The translations under genes were made by a program, and so were the position numbers. From an uncultured Spirochaetaceae bacterium (GTDB lineage: Bacteria > Spirochaetota > Spirochaetia > Sphaerochaetales > Sphaerochaetaceae): a stretch of DNA of 41,394 nt. Positions 1 through 8,433 of the stretch are shown one piece after another. The notes under the pieces were generated by a model, which was not told the origin of the DNA, made no database searches, and worked only from the letters and a program-made list of their open reading frames with translations. The stretch's first letter is position 1. Each line of letters opens with the position of its first letter. Where the stretch lies: the NCBI GenBank assembly GCA_944389015.1, contig CALXKS010000007.1, positions 1 through 41,394 on the forward strand, read 5' to 3'.

Positions 1-362
<362 letters not shown>

Positions 363-392
363 CAACAACTTCCCTCGCCTGTCAACATCCCA

Positions 393-408
393 CATAAATA
401 TATTTATG
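393..408. repeat. AT-rich perfect palindrome
   Basis: CATAAATATATTTATG is a 16-base perfect palindrome just beyond the 3' end of the 419-1063 regulator gene. It has no U-tract in either direction, so it is a poor terminator. It may be a protein-binding site. Confidence 0.3.
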
Positions 409-418
409 ATTTTGTGTT

Positions 419-1063
419 CTACATGCGCTTAAGCTTCTTCAGATGATTTCTTGTCGCAAGATGATGCTGGATCATAAGAGACTGAGCCAGATCCCCATCG
501 CGCCGCAGCAGAGCTTCCATTATCTGATGATGTTCTGGATATGTTTCTTCCGGATCGCGAAGCAGTCCCTTCTGATAGGATTTCGCAAGAACACCGAGTG
601 AATTCATAATATCTGATATATAAATATTATTGGCCAGATCAACTATCAATGAGTGGAAATGATTATCCTCTTGCCTGTATCTGGACTCCTCTTCTTGGGA
701 TAATGGGAAATCATATCCTTGGAAGAATGATGTTATACGGCCGATTCCCTCATCCGTAAGCTTCTCTGCACATAGGCGTATCGCCATTCCTTCAATCCCT
801 GCGCGGATCTCGAAGAACTCTATCATCTCTTCAACGGAGAACTCCCTTACAAAGTATCCTTTTCTCGATTCCAAGGTAAGGAATTTCTCACCGACGAGAC
901 GATTCAATGCATCGTTTATCGGAGTCAGACTTGAATTGAAATGCTCAGCCAGCTCCGCTTTGTTGATTTTCTGGTCCAGAGGGAATTTCCCTGCGTAAAT
1001 CATTTGCTTGATTTCATTATAAACGTACGATTTCAATGAAGTATTATCTATTTTCACATTCAT
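419..1063 (-). CDS. GntR-family (FCD/FadR subfamily) transcriptional regulator 1
   Basis: This 214-residue cytoplasmic DNA-binding protein has an N-terminal winged helix-turn-helix (about residues 8-75) and an all-helical FCD ligand-binding domain (about 80-210). FCD histidines that normally hold a metal or carboxylate effector are visible in NHFHSL, PEHHQI and IQHHL. The family senses small organic acids. It is coded 33 bases behind a second GntR gene, so both are probably co-transcribed. The recognition region reads SSLTPINDAL where most members have a form like SRTPVREAL, so the usual arginines are missing and its DNA target may differ. It probably controls the sugar-acid operons to its right, where three shared palindromes lie, but which of the two regulators binds them is unknown. 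Confidence 0.88.
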   Translation of the reverse strand: MNVKIDNTSLKSYVYNEIKQMIYAGKFPLDQKINKAELAEHFNSSLTPINDALNRLVGEKFLTLESRKGYFVREFSVEEMIEFFEIRAGIEGMAIRLCAEKLTDEGIGRITSFFQGYDFPLSQEEESRYRQEDNHFHSLIVDLANNIYISDIMNSLGVLAKSYQKGLLRDPEETYPEHHQIMEALLRRDGDLAQSLMIQHHLATRNHLKKLKRM

Positions 1064-1096
1064 CTGAACACCTTACAAAACCAAAAGAGAACATCA

Positions 1097-1750
1097 TTAT
1101 CCTTCAATGGATACCTTAGCTTCGCTTTTCAGCAATTCTCTCAGCTTGACTCTGGAATTATCATTCAGATGGTATTCCATTGCTGTCTTTGCGGCAATCG
1201 CCTCACGTCTGGAAAGGCTGTTGAAAATGGTTTTATGTTCCCACAGGGATTCCTCAATGCTTTTCAAAAGCATATCGCGGGTAAGCATTGTTGTCGAAAA
1301 CCTTTTGATTATATCATAAATATATTGATTTCTGCTGCTCTTCATGATTTTCGCATGAAAGGCCAAATCAAGCTCAATATAAGCATTGGAGTCATTGCTG
1401 GAAACTGCTTCCTCCATTTCGGATATCACTTTCCTGAGCTCCTCCAGCTCCTTATCTGTGATATTCGAAGCAGCAAGCGCTGCCCCCATAGGCTCTAAAG
1501 CACAGCGGACATCAAAAACATCAATTATCGCTTTCTCATCCAGCGTTCTTACATATGCTCCCCTGCGGGGAATACAAACAACAAGATTATCTTTGCTGAG
1601 TCTTGATATTGCCTGGAGAAGAGGCGTCCTGGAAACCCCAAGCTCTGCAGCAAGGTTTTCCTGAATCAGTTTCTGACCTGGCTTAAGCTCACCTGAAATT
1701 ATCATCTGTCTGATACGGTCATATGCTTTAGCAGCTAGGCCCTGATACAT
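1097..1750 (-). CDS. GntR-family (FCD/FadR subfamily) transcriptional regulator 2
   Basis: This 217-residue regulator is the first gene of a two-regulator operon. The winged helix-turn-helix spans about residues 7-72, with the near-canonical recognition helix LGVSRTPLLQAISRL. An FCD effector domain follows, with metal-site candidates in DLAFHAKI, LWEHKTI and MEYHL. The start at 1750 has AAGGAG 12 bases upstream, a rather long spacing but the best one present. It lies downstream of the transketolase halves, after a good terminator, so it is a separate transcription unit. Because it keeps the canonical SRTP motif, it is the better candidate to bind the three ATTTTGTATACAAAAT sites in this region; that is inference. 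Confidence 0.9.
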   Translation of the reverse strand: MYQGLAAKAYDRIRQMIISGELKPGQKLIQENLAAELGVSRTPLLQAISRLSKDNLVVCIPRRGAYVRTLDEKAIIDVFDVRCALEPMGAALAASNITDKELEELRKVISEMEEAVSSNDSNAYIELDLAFHAKIMKSSRNQYIYDIIKRFSTTMLTRDMLLKSIEESLWEHKTIFNSLSRREAIAAKTAMEYHLNDNSRVKLRELLKSEAKVSIEG

Positions 1751-1828
1751 AAAATAATCAATCTCCTTTTTATGATTGCTTACATTACAATATTTTAAAG
1801 CAACCTACAAATACTTTTAGCATTTTTA

Positions 1829-1849
1829 CCCCATATTTCATCATGGGTT
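1829..1849. promoter_or_regulatory. Imperfect inverted repeat upstream of the gntR pair
   Basis: ACCCCAT...ATGGGT arms lie about 80-100 bases before the start of the 1097-1750 regulator gene, in the only gap that can hold its promoter. No strong sigma-70 promoter was recognised and the ATTTTGTATACAAAAT motif is absent here, so there is no sign of autoregulation through that site. Confidence 0.25.
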
Positions 1850-1904
1850 ACTGATGTTTTTCCCTCCTGCAGCATGTTCCGGGATAATATAATAAGGAAA
1901 TTAT

Positions 1905-1945
1905 GAAAAAGGAGCTGTACCCAGCGATTACTGAAAACAGCTCCT
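1905..1945 (-). terminator. Terminator of the split transketolase operon
   Basis: Read on the minus strand, AGGAGCTGT and ACAGCTCCT (1945-1937 and 1918-1910) form a nine-pair stem with an 18-base loop followed by TTTTTCAT. It begins 16 bases past the transketolase C-half stop codon. Confidence 0.75.
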
Positions 1946-1960
1946 GATGCATTCTGCGGA

Positions 1961-2905
1961 TTATCCGCCTATAAGATTCTCTGCAGCAGAGACAATATCC
2001 TCAACAGAGACTCCGTTTTTCTTCAAAAGGTTCTTATATGGGGCAGATTCTCCGAATCTATCCTGGATTCCAAGGCGTTTGACTCTGCATCCTCCTTTCT
2101 CAGCAATCACCTCGCACACGGCAGAGCCAAGGCCGTTGATTATGTTATGATCCTCAACGGTGACAATGCCTTTGGTTTCTGCGGCAGCTTTAAGGACTGC
2201 TTCTTTATCAAGAGGCTTGATCGTATGCATGTCAATCAATCTTGCTGATATCCCCTTCTCCTCCAGAACCTCTGCAGCATTATAAGCAAAGGAAAGAACA
2301 TCTCCAGAAGATATTATCGTCACATCCTTCCCATCTTTCAGCATCATTGATTTTCCGATCTCAAAATCTGTTCCTTCTGGATATATGCAAGGGACTGCAT
2401 CTCTGGTGAATCTGAGATATACAGCACCGTCCATTGCAGCCGCCTTCTTCACAAGATTGTATGCGGACTCATAATCAGATGGCGTGATGATTGTCATTCC
2501 AGGGATTGTACGGTAAATACCGACATCCTCTATACCCTGATGGCTCGCTCCATCATTGGCTGGAGTAAAACCACCGTGGGAACATGCAACCTTAACATTC
2601 AGATGAGTATAGCAGACCTCCTGCCTGATCTGTTCCAGCATACGCATGCTTCCGAAGACCGCATATGTTGTCACAAACGGAATCTTACCGCATGAAGCAA
2701 GACCAGCAGCGACACCAGCAGCATTCTGCTCAGCAATTCCTACGTTAATATGCTGATCAGGGCATTGTGCAGCGAATTCAAGGGTCTTACATGATTTGCC
2801 GATATCGCAATCCACAACGTAAATCGACTTATTCTCCAGTCCAAGTTCCAATATCGCTTTTCCATATGCTTCTCTTGTCGCTTTTCCCTTTTCAAATACA
2901 GTCAT
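1961..2905 (-). CDS. Transketolase, C-terminal subunit (split enzyme)
   Basis: This 314-residue protein covers the pyrimidine-binding and C-terminal domains of transketolase. NVGIAEQNAAGVAAGLA is the motif with the glutamate that activates thiamine diphosphate, and PFVTTYAVF, THGG-type (CSHGGFTPANDGASHQ) and RLGIQDRFGESAP segments follow in family order. It works with the preceding gene's product, which carries the diphosphate-binding half. The two open reading frames abut as TGA-ATG with GGAGG in the overlap, so translation is coupled. Transketolases move two-carbon ketol units between sugars. Split forms are often found in catabolic clusters rather than in the central pentose pathway. Its link to a sugar-acid cluster and its operator suggest a dedicated substrate. 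Confidence 0.92.
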   Translation of the reverse strand: MTVFEKGKATREAYGKAILELGLENKSIYVVDCDIGKSCKTLEFAAQCPDQHINVGIAEQNAAGVAAGLASCGKIPFVTTYAVFGSMRMLEQIRQEVCYTHLNVKVACSHGGFTPANDGASHQGIEDVGIYRTIPGMTIITPSDYESAYNLVKKAAAMDGAVYLRFTRDAVPCIYPEGTDFEIGKSMMLKDGKDVTIISSGDVLSFAYNAAEVLEEKGISARLIDMHTIKPLDKEAVLKAAAETKGIVTVEDHNIINGLGSAVCEVIAEKGGCRVKRLGIQDRFGESAPYKNLLKKNGVSVEDIVSAAENLIGG

Positions 2906-3736
2906 TCACATACCCTCCACTTCTTTCATCGCGCGCTCATACTCTTCATCATCAGGAGCAACGCCATGCCATTTCACTACATTCTCCATGAATGAAACAC
3001 CCTTGCCCTTCACCGTTTCAGCAACAATTGCAAAAGGTCCCTGGAAATCGGATTTCCTGATATTTCCAAATGCATCGACAATCTGCCCCATATCATGCCC
3101 ATCGATATGCTGAGTATTGCAGCCGAATGCTTCGAATTTCTTCACAAGATCAAGATTAGGCATTATCACTTCGCAGGTGTTATCATTCTGCAGCCTGTTG
3201 CGATCCAGGATGATCACCAGATTATCCAGCTTATACTTCGAGGCAGTCTCTACAGCCTCCCATATCTGACCTTCATCGCTTTCCCCGTCTCCGACGACAA
3301 CGAATACACGGTAATTCTTTCCGTCCCGCTTGCCTGCGATCGCCATTCCGACTCCGCAGCTGAGTCCCTGCCCTAAAGATCCAGTAGATATATCAATACC
3401 AGGGCAGCGTTTCATATCCGGATGCCCCTGGAGGATTGATCCCTCTTTCCTGAGGGTCATGATTGTCTCATATGGGAAGAACCCCCTGAGAGCCAATGCA
3501 GCATACTGCACAGGACAGGCATGGCCCTTTGAAAGAATGAAACGATCCCGATCCGGGTTCCTGGGATCATCAGGAAATACATTCATTTCATCAAAATACA
3601 GGGCTGTAACTATATCGGCAGCCGAAAGAGATCCTCCCGGATGACCGGACTGCGCAGCATGAATCATCGTAAGAATAGTCTTCCTTACTTCCTTGGCTTT
3701 CAGCTTTAGATAATCCACCTTCTCTTCACGCGTCAT
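2906..3736 (-). CDS. Transketolase, N-terminal subunit (split enzyme)
   Basis: This 276-residue protein is the thiamine-diphosphate-binding half of transketolase. SGHPGGSLSAADIVTALYF near the start and GDGESDEGQIWEAVETA followed by ILDRNRLQND form the diphosphate and magnesium site. I place the start at 3736 (MTREEKVDYL) because AAAGGAG lies 9 bases upstream. The reading frame stays open to 3796, but that would add 20 residues with no family match and would run through the operator palindrome. It is the first gene of a two-gene operon with its C-terminal partner. The leader holds an operator (3784-3799), an 18-base palindrome (3800-3817) and a seven-base inverted repeat (3757-3763/3775-3781), so expression is probably induced by the cluster's substrate. 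Confidence 0.92.
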   Translation of the reverse strand: MTREEKVDYLKLKAKEVRKTILTMIHAAQSGHPGGSLSAADIVTALYFDEMNVFPDDPRNPDRDRFILSKGHACPVQYAALALRGFFPYETIMTLRKEGSILQGHPDMKRCPGIDISTGSLGQGLSCGVGMAIAGKRDGKNYRVFVVVGDGESDEGQIWEAVETASKYKLDNLVIILDRNRLQNDNTCEVIMPNLDLVKKFEAFGCNTQHIDGHDMGQIVDAFGNIRKSDFQGPFAIVAETVKGKGVSFMENVVKWHGVAPDDEEYERAMKEVEGM

Positions 3737-3783
3737 ATATTTTCTCCTTTTATGACCTAACTGAAGTTTAGCACCAGTTAGAA

Positions 3784-3799
3784 ATTTTGTATACAAAAT
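3784..3799. promoter_or_regulatory. Operator palindrome 1 (GntR type), before split transketolase
   Basis: ATTTTGTATACAAAAT is a perfect 16-base palindrome 48 bases before the transketolase start. The same motif precedes tctC (9463-9480) and, with one change, the isomerase operon (12344-12359). Its TTGTATACAA core resembles the GT-AC half-sites of GntR-family operators. Confidence 0.8.
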
Positions 3800-3817
3800 C
3801 TTTTATTGCAATAAAAG
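3800..3817. promoter_or_regulatory. Second perfect palindrome abutting the transketolase operator
   Basis: CTTTTATTGCAATAAAAG is an 18-base perfect palindrome joined end to end with the operator at 3784-3799. It is not found at the two other operators. It could bind a second regulator (there are two GntR genes) or contain part of the promoter, since no canonical -35/-10 pair is clear here. Confidence 0.45.
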
Positions 3818-3854
3818 AACTTCCTTTCCGTTTAATGCTTAGAACACCCCGGCT

Positions 3855-4679
3855 TCACACCTTTGTTATACCAAGCATCTCCCTGGCTTCCTCTGCCGTT
3901 GCTGGCTCAAATCCGAAATAGCGTATGAGTTCTGAGGCTTTTGCGACAAGCTCACTGTTTTTCATATATTTCCCAGGCTGATAGGAGAAGCCGTCCTCAT
4001 ACCCTACCCTGATTCCTGTTGCTCCGAAGGCCAGAGCGGAAGCAAGCATGGAAAAGTCGCTCATTCCTTCATGAAGTATGCTCCAGCTTGATCCAGGCGG
4101 AAGCAGATTCTTCAGGATGAACAGATTCTCGCTTCTTGCTGCAATGCATCCTTTGAAGCCCACAGAGAAATTAAAATGCAGAGGCTCCTGCAGTACCCCT
4201 TCCTCCTTCATCATCAGACAGGTATCAATCATGGAAGTATCAAAGACCTCAAGCTCAGGAACCACACCATACTTCTTCATTTTCCCGGCCCAATACCGGA
4301 TATCCGAAAAAGTATTCACATAAATCCCCTCATTGAAGTTCGTAGTACCCATATTAAGCGAAGCCATCTGAACCCGAGGCTCTTCGACAGCAACAGATCT
4401 CGCATCAAGGGAGAGATCTGAAACGCCCCCTGTTGATCCTTGGATGATGATATCGGAGCCTTGTCTGATCAAATCAATCGTATGAGAGAACGTACCAAGA
4501 TCTCCGACAATCCTCCCGCTTGTATCACGGACATGGAGATGAACAAGAGAGGCGCCTGCCTTCTGGCATTCTATGACCTCAGCAGCAAGCATCTCAGGAT
4601 CTACAGGATTGACAACTCCTGCCGGAATCTCCTTTTCCATATGTGCAACAGGCGCAACAGCTAGAATAATCTTCTTCAT
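3855..4679 (-). CDS. Beta-keto acid cleavage enzyme (BKACE / Kce family)
   Basis: This protein has 274 residues from the chosen start and a TIM-barrel fold. The BKACE family condenses a beta-keto acid with acetyl-CoA to give acetoacetate and a new acyl-CoA, using a divalent metal held by an HxH pair. The pair is in SLVHLHVRD (about residues 45-51), and the conserved GIRVGYED segment carries the late catalytic acids. I start at 4679 (MKKIILAVAPV): a GGAGG ribosome-binding site lies 6 bases upstream, inside the codons that a start at 4691 would require. It is the last gene of the tctC-tctB-tctA-kinase operon. No usual decarboxylase follows the DUF1537 kinase, so this enzyme may process the 3-oxo acid made by the cluster. 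The true substrate cannot be read from sequence. Confidence 0.88.
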   Translation of the reverse strand: MKKIILAVAPVAHMEKEIPAGVVNPVDPEMLAAEVIECQKAGASLVHLHVRDTSGRIVGDLGTFSHTIDLIRQGSDIIIQGSTGGVSDLSLDARSVAVEEPRVQMASLNMGTTNFNEGIYVNTFSDIRYWAGKMKKYGVVPELEVFDTSMIDTCLMMKEEGVLQEPLHFNFSVGFKGCIAARSENLFILKNLLPPGSSWSILHEGMSDFSMLASALAFGATGIRVGYEDGFSYQPGKYMKNSELVAKASELIRYFGFEPATAEEAREMLGITKV

Positions 4680-4721
4680 TTCTACCTCCATTCAAATCTG
4701 CATGCAGATGCATGCAAGCAG

Positions 4722-6044
4722 TCATATGATCAGCTTACGCACTACATTGCATAGAGTATTCTCATTGCCGACATTACCCGGGAAGATAACATACAGAAGT
4801 CCAGGGAAGCGGCTCTCCGGTCCGATTCTCCATACAGGAATCCCTTTATCGATCTGCCCCAGAACCTCTGCCTTACGGACTCCTAAGCCATTCTTCCCAA
4901 TCTCGCTGCTTGTGATTCCTCCTTTCGCTATGATGAAAGCAGGCCGGACATGCAGGTTGCGGACAATATCGGTGATTGCATCTGATATCAGCACTGACAT
5001 CTGAAGATTTCTTTCCTTATCATCTCCGAAATCTATCCGTTCACGTCGGATGGAGATAACGGTGTTCCGACCTTCTCTGATTGCCTGATCAGCCAGATGA
5101 GCAACACGCAGCGTCTCTGCCTTCAGTCCATCCGGGACAAGGACTTTATGCTGGTCAAACACTATCGATTCCAGACCATCAAGAGCCAATAATCTCTCAT
5201 ATTGAATCGTAGTGAGCTTCACATGGGATCCAATGATTATGAGCCCTCCGTTTTTCCTGCATTCCTTGCTGATAGCCGTTCCATCAACAAATGGAATGTC
5301 AGATTGATGGCTTATTGCTTTGATAAAGGATGCTGCAGATCTGACTATTATGCTTTTTCCTTTTTGCAATGCTGCTTCATATGCCTTTACAGGTTTGACC
5401 AGATCATCATATCCAGCAGCATTTATGATAAACCGCCTGCGACCGGATGCGCTCAGAAGCATTCTTGTCATATCATCTTCTGTCTGACTGCGGGAATCGA
5501 GAACGCAAACATCCTCGGCAGCAATCTGACCATCAGTCTTCTCTTCAATATATTCCCGGAGATCAGATGAAGAAAAAGAGAATGTCTTATCCTTGGCGAA
5601 TTCTGTTTCTGCCACAGGTATGCTGACTCCATTATTCTGAAGATAATGAATCCCATTGCGTGTAATCCTTCCATCCTCTTCAAAGAATGGAACGAAAAGC
5701 TCTGCATCAACGCTTTCACCTGTGAGCCCCTGCATTTCATCAGCAATCACATCCATTTCCAGCGGATAATGACCGCGAAGAGTGGAATCGCTTCTGCTTA
5801 TGATTGCATACCGCCGCCCTGTCTTAATCGCAGCCTGGTTTATATTCCTAAGCAGCATTCTATGAAGAGCTTCGGTTTCAGCAGAAGAGAGCGACCGTGA
5901 ATTCGTAAGGATGAAGAAGATATCCTTCTCAGTCATGAAAGCTTCTTCAATTGTGCTTCCATCGAAACCGGTATATACAGAAACATCATGAACCGTCTGG
6001 ACACCAGTCGGATCATCATCCAAGACAACATATAACCAATCCAT
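4722..6044 (-). CDS. Four-carbon acid sugar kinase family protein (DUF1537)
   Basis: This cytoplasmic ATP-dependent kinase has 440 residues from the chosen start. The N-terminal domain begins with VVLDDDPTGVQTVHDV, the hallmark of the OtnK/DtnK family, and continues through SRSDSTLRGHYPLE. The C-terminal nucleotide-binding domain has FIIAKGGITSSEIG and a late FPGNVG. Characterised members phosphorylate 2- or 3-oxo-tetronates and related branched acid sugars. I prefer the start at 6044 (MDWLYVVLDD) since GGAG lies 6 bases upstream. The frame is open to 6089, but that start has no ribosome-binding site and adds an unlike 15-residue tail. It follows tctA closely, which links the kinase to the imported substrate. 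Confidence 0.9.
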   Translation of the reverse strand: MDWLYVVLDDDPTGVQTVHDVSVYTGFDGSTIEEAFMTEKDIFFILTNSRSLSSAETEALHRMLLRNINQAAIKTGRRYAIISRSDSTLRGHYPLEMDVIADEMQGLTGESVDAELFVPFFEEDGRITRNGIHYLQNNGVSIPVAETEFAKDKTFSFSSSDLREYIEEKTDGQIAAEDVCVLDSRSQTEDDMTRMLLSASGRRRFIINAAGYDDLVKPVKAYEAALQKGKSIIVRSAASFIKAISHQSDIPFVDGTAISKECRKNGGLIIIGSHVKLTTIQYERLLALDGLESIVFDQHKVLVPDGLKAETLRVAHLADQAIREGRNTVISIRRERIDFGDDKERNLQMSVLISDAITDIVRNLHVRPAFIIAKGGITSSEIGKNGLGVRKAEVLGQIDKGIPVWRIGPESRFPGLLYVIFPGNVGNENTLCNVVRKLII

Positions 6045-6093
6045 CGGATCTCCATTGAAACAGGGCCGATGCATTATCAGCCCTGTCATTTAA

Positions 6094-7614
6094 TCACGCG
6101 GCCTTGCCTCTTCTGAAAAGCTTTGCCTTGAATCTCTTGAAAACTGCCGTATTGTTAAGGAAAGTAAACAGTATGACAAGAACAAGAATCAGAGCAACAG
6201 GTCTTGTTACGAATGGCATAAGACTTCCTTCCGATACCATCAGTCCACGCCTGAGATTAGCATCTGCCATTCCACCAAGGATTACTCCAATGATGAGTGG
6301 AGGTACCGGATAGCCTCTTTCTGTAAGATAGTATGTGACAATACCCATCGGAACCATCAGGTAAAGGTTTATAGCCTTTAGTCCGAGAGCATATGATCCT
6401 ACGATACAGAGAACACCGACAACAGGCATGAGAAGCTGCGGTGGTATCTTCAGAAGCTTAACAACCTGTTTCGCCATCAGGATACCGACAATCCACATCG
6501 CAATCGATGCAAGAAGAAGTATCGCAGACACCAATAAGGTGAATCCCGGCCTTTCAACTTCAAGCATAGGGCCTGGTGCAATGCCATGGAGAAGGAAAGC
6601 GCCAAGAAGCATCGCTGCCGGTGGGCTTCCAGGGATTCCCATGGAAAGCAGAGGAATCATAGCACCGCCAATACAGGCATTATTTGCTGTCTCAGATGCA
6701 ATAATACCCTCTTCAGAACCATGTCCGAACTCTTCAGGGTGCTTACTGGACTTCTTAGCAGCACCATATGAACACCATGCAGCAATATCCTCGCCGATAC
6801 CCGGAACAGCTCCGATTCCTACACCGATAAGTGAAGACGAAACTATCGTCTTGATATTCTTTGCAATTTTAGCCCAGGAAGGCAGAACTTTCTCAAGCTT
6901 ATTCGATTTCGGAACCTCTGTCTTATCTTTAAGAACCTGTATGATCTGCGGAATACCGAAAGCTCCAATCAGAACAGGAACAGTCTCAATACCGCTTTCC
7001 AGCGATGTGATGCCGAATGTGAAGCGCGGATATGTCTGAAGCTGATCACGTCCGACCATAGCGAGGAACAGTCCTAAGAATCCTGCAATCCAGCCCTTCT
7101 GTACGGTATCCGGGCAGGATATCGATCCGCTTATCATAATACCGAAGAATGCCAGGAGGAAGAATTCAAAGGATGTGAATTCCAGGGCCAGTCTTGAAAT
7201 AAGCGGCGTGAAAATCACGACAAAGAACATACCAACAACTGTTCCGATAGCAGAAGCTGTAGTAGTTAATCCCAAGGCTTTCCCGGCTAGTCCCCTCTTT
7301 GCCATTGGATAGCCTTCAAGCGCTGTTGCTGCAGCCGCTGCCGTTCCTGGTATATTGATCATAATAGATGCAAAAGAACCACCATAGACAGCACCCACAT
7401 ATATTCCAAGAAGACAGACCATTGCGGAACTGAGCGACATTCCATATGTAAGCGTCGTCAGCAGGGCAACACCTAATGTCGCAGTAAGCCCCGGCAATGC
7501 TCCGAAAACAATCCCTAGAAAAACACTGCCAAATAACAATAAAAGCTCTACAGGATTTGTCAGGATACCAAAAAGATTTGTAAAAAATAATCCAAAATTC
7601 TCAAATATACCCAT
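6094..7614 (-). CDS. tctA: TTT transporter large membrane subunit TctA (system 1)
   Basis: This very hydrophobic 506-residue protein has about 11-12 predicted membrane helices and is the main permease of a tripartite tricarboxylate transporter. The family's two glycine/proline motifs are visible: GALPGLTATLGVALL (about 38-52) and GVGIGAVPGIGEDIAAW (about 263-279), along with SMGIPGSPPAAMLLGA. It takes substrate from the periplasmic TctC protein and is driven by an ion gradient. The ribosome-binding site GAGG lies in the last codons of tctB. The operon order is tctC-tctB-tctA-kinase-BKACE, so the imported compound is probably the substrate of this pathway, a carboxylate or sugar acid. The symbol names the family, not a proven citrate function. 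Confidence 0.93.
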   Translation of the reverse strand: MGIFENFGLFFTNLFGILTNPVELLLLFGSVFLGIVFGALPGLTATLGVALLTTLTYGMSLSSAMVCLLGIYVGAVYGGSFASIMINIPGTAAAAATALEGYPMAKRGLAGKALGLTTTASAIGTVVGMFFVVIFTPLISRLALEFTSFEFFLLAFFGIMISGSISCPDTVQKGWIAGFLGLFLAMVGRDQLQTYPRFTFGITSLESGIETVPVLIGAFGIPQIIQVLKDKTEVPKSNKLEKVLPSWAKIAKNIKTIVSSSLIGVGIGAVPGIGEDIAAWCSYGAAKKSSKHPEEFGHGSEEGIIASETANNACIGGAMIPLLSMGIPGSPPAAMLLGAFLLHGIAPGPMLEVERPGFTLLVSAILLLASIAMWIVGILMAKQVVKLLKIPPQLLMPVVGVLCIVGSYALGLKAINLYLMVPMGIVTYYLTERGYPVPPLIIGVILGGMADANLRRGLMVSEGSLMPFVTRPVALILVLVILFTFLNNTAVFKRFKAKLFRRGKAA

Positions 7615-7619
7615 AGCTT

Positions 7620-8378
7620 TTACCTCAATGCGTAATAGACCATCGACATGAGGTTGATGAATCCTCCCTCATGAGGCATCGGTACCCTAAGTGCGAACTT
7701 GAAAAGAGGAACAATCAGAAGAGGCATGATATATGAAACAAGCATTATATGCTTTGCCTTCTTCATATAAACCTCATTCCCTGCCTTCTTCGCATACATG
7801 ATCAGGCTGACATTCATAACGATTACCGCAGCAAGACCAATCAGATCCATTGAAGCAAAGAAAACCTGTGTCAGCTTACGATCCACTCCAGAGAAATGAA
7901 GTGCAGCAATTATGATTTCAAATACCGTCGCTATAGTTATGCCTTTCTTGAGAAACACTATATCCTCAAGGTAGAAGAAGCATGTTGTGAAAAGCAGATA
8001 CATGACAGCATTCAGATAGAAATCGATAGTATTAAGATTAATAAAGACAATCGAAACGAGGGGAAGCATGACAGCATAGAATCTGATCTTGTTATCATCT
8101 ATAAAAGGCTTCCCTCTCTTTTCATTCCGCTCTGCCGCGAGCTGTTCCTTTCCTCCATTCCTGATTCCATTCACGATTATTACTATCGCAAGGAGAATCA
8201 TTCCTATACCTATTATGATAGGCATCAGCGCAGGAGAGACATACCAATGCGTTGTAACTCCGCCATAAGAATCACTTAATGGCATCTGGAAGGATTCAAT
8301 AAGAATATATATGCCAAGAACGCCGAAAAGCCCTCCGGATATTATGTCAGATCCTCTGAGTTTATTCTTATCTATCAT
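7620..8378 (-). CDS. tctB: TTT transporter small membrane subunit TctB (system 1)
   Basis: This 252-residue membrane protein has about six to seven hydrophobic segments. The first is around residues 15-30 and a paired PALMPIIIGIGMILLAIVIIV helix follows, cut here by a loop. SPALMPIIIG is the family-typical start of the second helix. It is longer than the usual TctB of roughly 150 residues, with an extra C-terminal helix region (about 170-235), whereas system 2's TctB has 149. It stabilises or assists TctA; its exact role is not known. The gene is separated from tctC by 55 bases holding a strong GC hairpin. Its end overlaps the ribosome-binding site of tctA, so the two are coupled. Confidence 0.82.
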   Translation of the reverse strand: MIDKNKLRGSDIISGGLFGVLGIYILIESFQMPLSDSYGGVTTHWYVSPALMPIIIGIGMILLAIVIIVNGIRNGGKEQLAAERNEKRGKPFIDDNKIRFYAVMLPLVSIVFINLNTIDFYLNAVMYLLFTTCFFYLEDIVFLKKGITIATVFEIIIAALHFSGVDRKLTQVFFASMDLIGLAAVIVMNVSLIMYAKKAGNEVYMKKAKHIMLVSYIMPLLIVPLFKFALRVPMPHEGGFINLMSMVYYALR

Positions 8379-8399
8379 TCTTCAAACTCCTCATCATTC

Positions 8400-8419
8400 T
8401 CCCGGGCATCTGCCCGGGA
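8400..8419 (-). promoter_or_regulatory. Intercistronic GC hairpin after tctC (system 1)
   Basis: TCCCGGGC-loop-GCCCGGGA forms an eight-pair stem with a four-base loop, 15 bases past the tctC stop and before tctB. No U-tract follows, so it is not a standard terminator. Hairpins in this place after a binding-protein gene commonly protect the upstream mRNA and raise binding-protein yield over membrane subunits. Confidence 0.65.
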
Positions 8420-8433
8420 TACCTTACATACAA

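Noticed and set aside
1107-1664. Several plus-strand frames over the gntR gene
   Set aside because: They are shadows of a well-supported minus-strand gene.
3737-3796. Longer transketolase N-half start at 3796
   Set aside because: It would put the coding region over the operator palindrome and has no ribosome-binding site; 3736 has AAAGGAG and fits the family.
4680-4691. BKACE start at 4691
   Set aside because: The GGAGG that serves ATG 4679 would be inside the coding region; the same logic rejects 35163 for the phosphatase.
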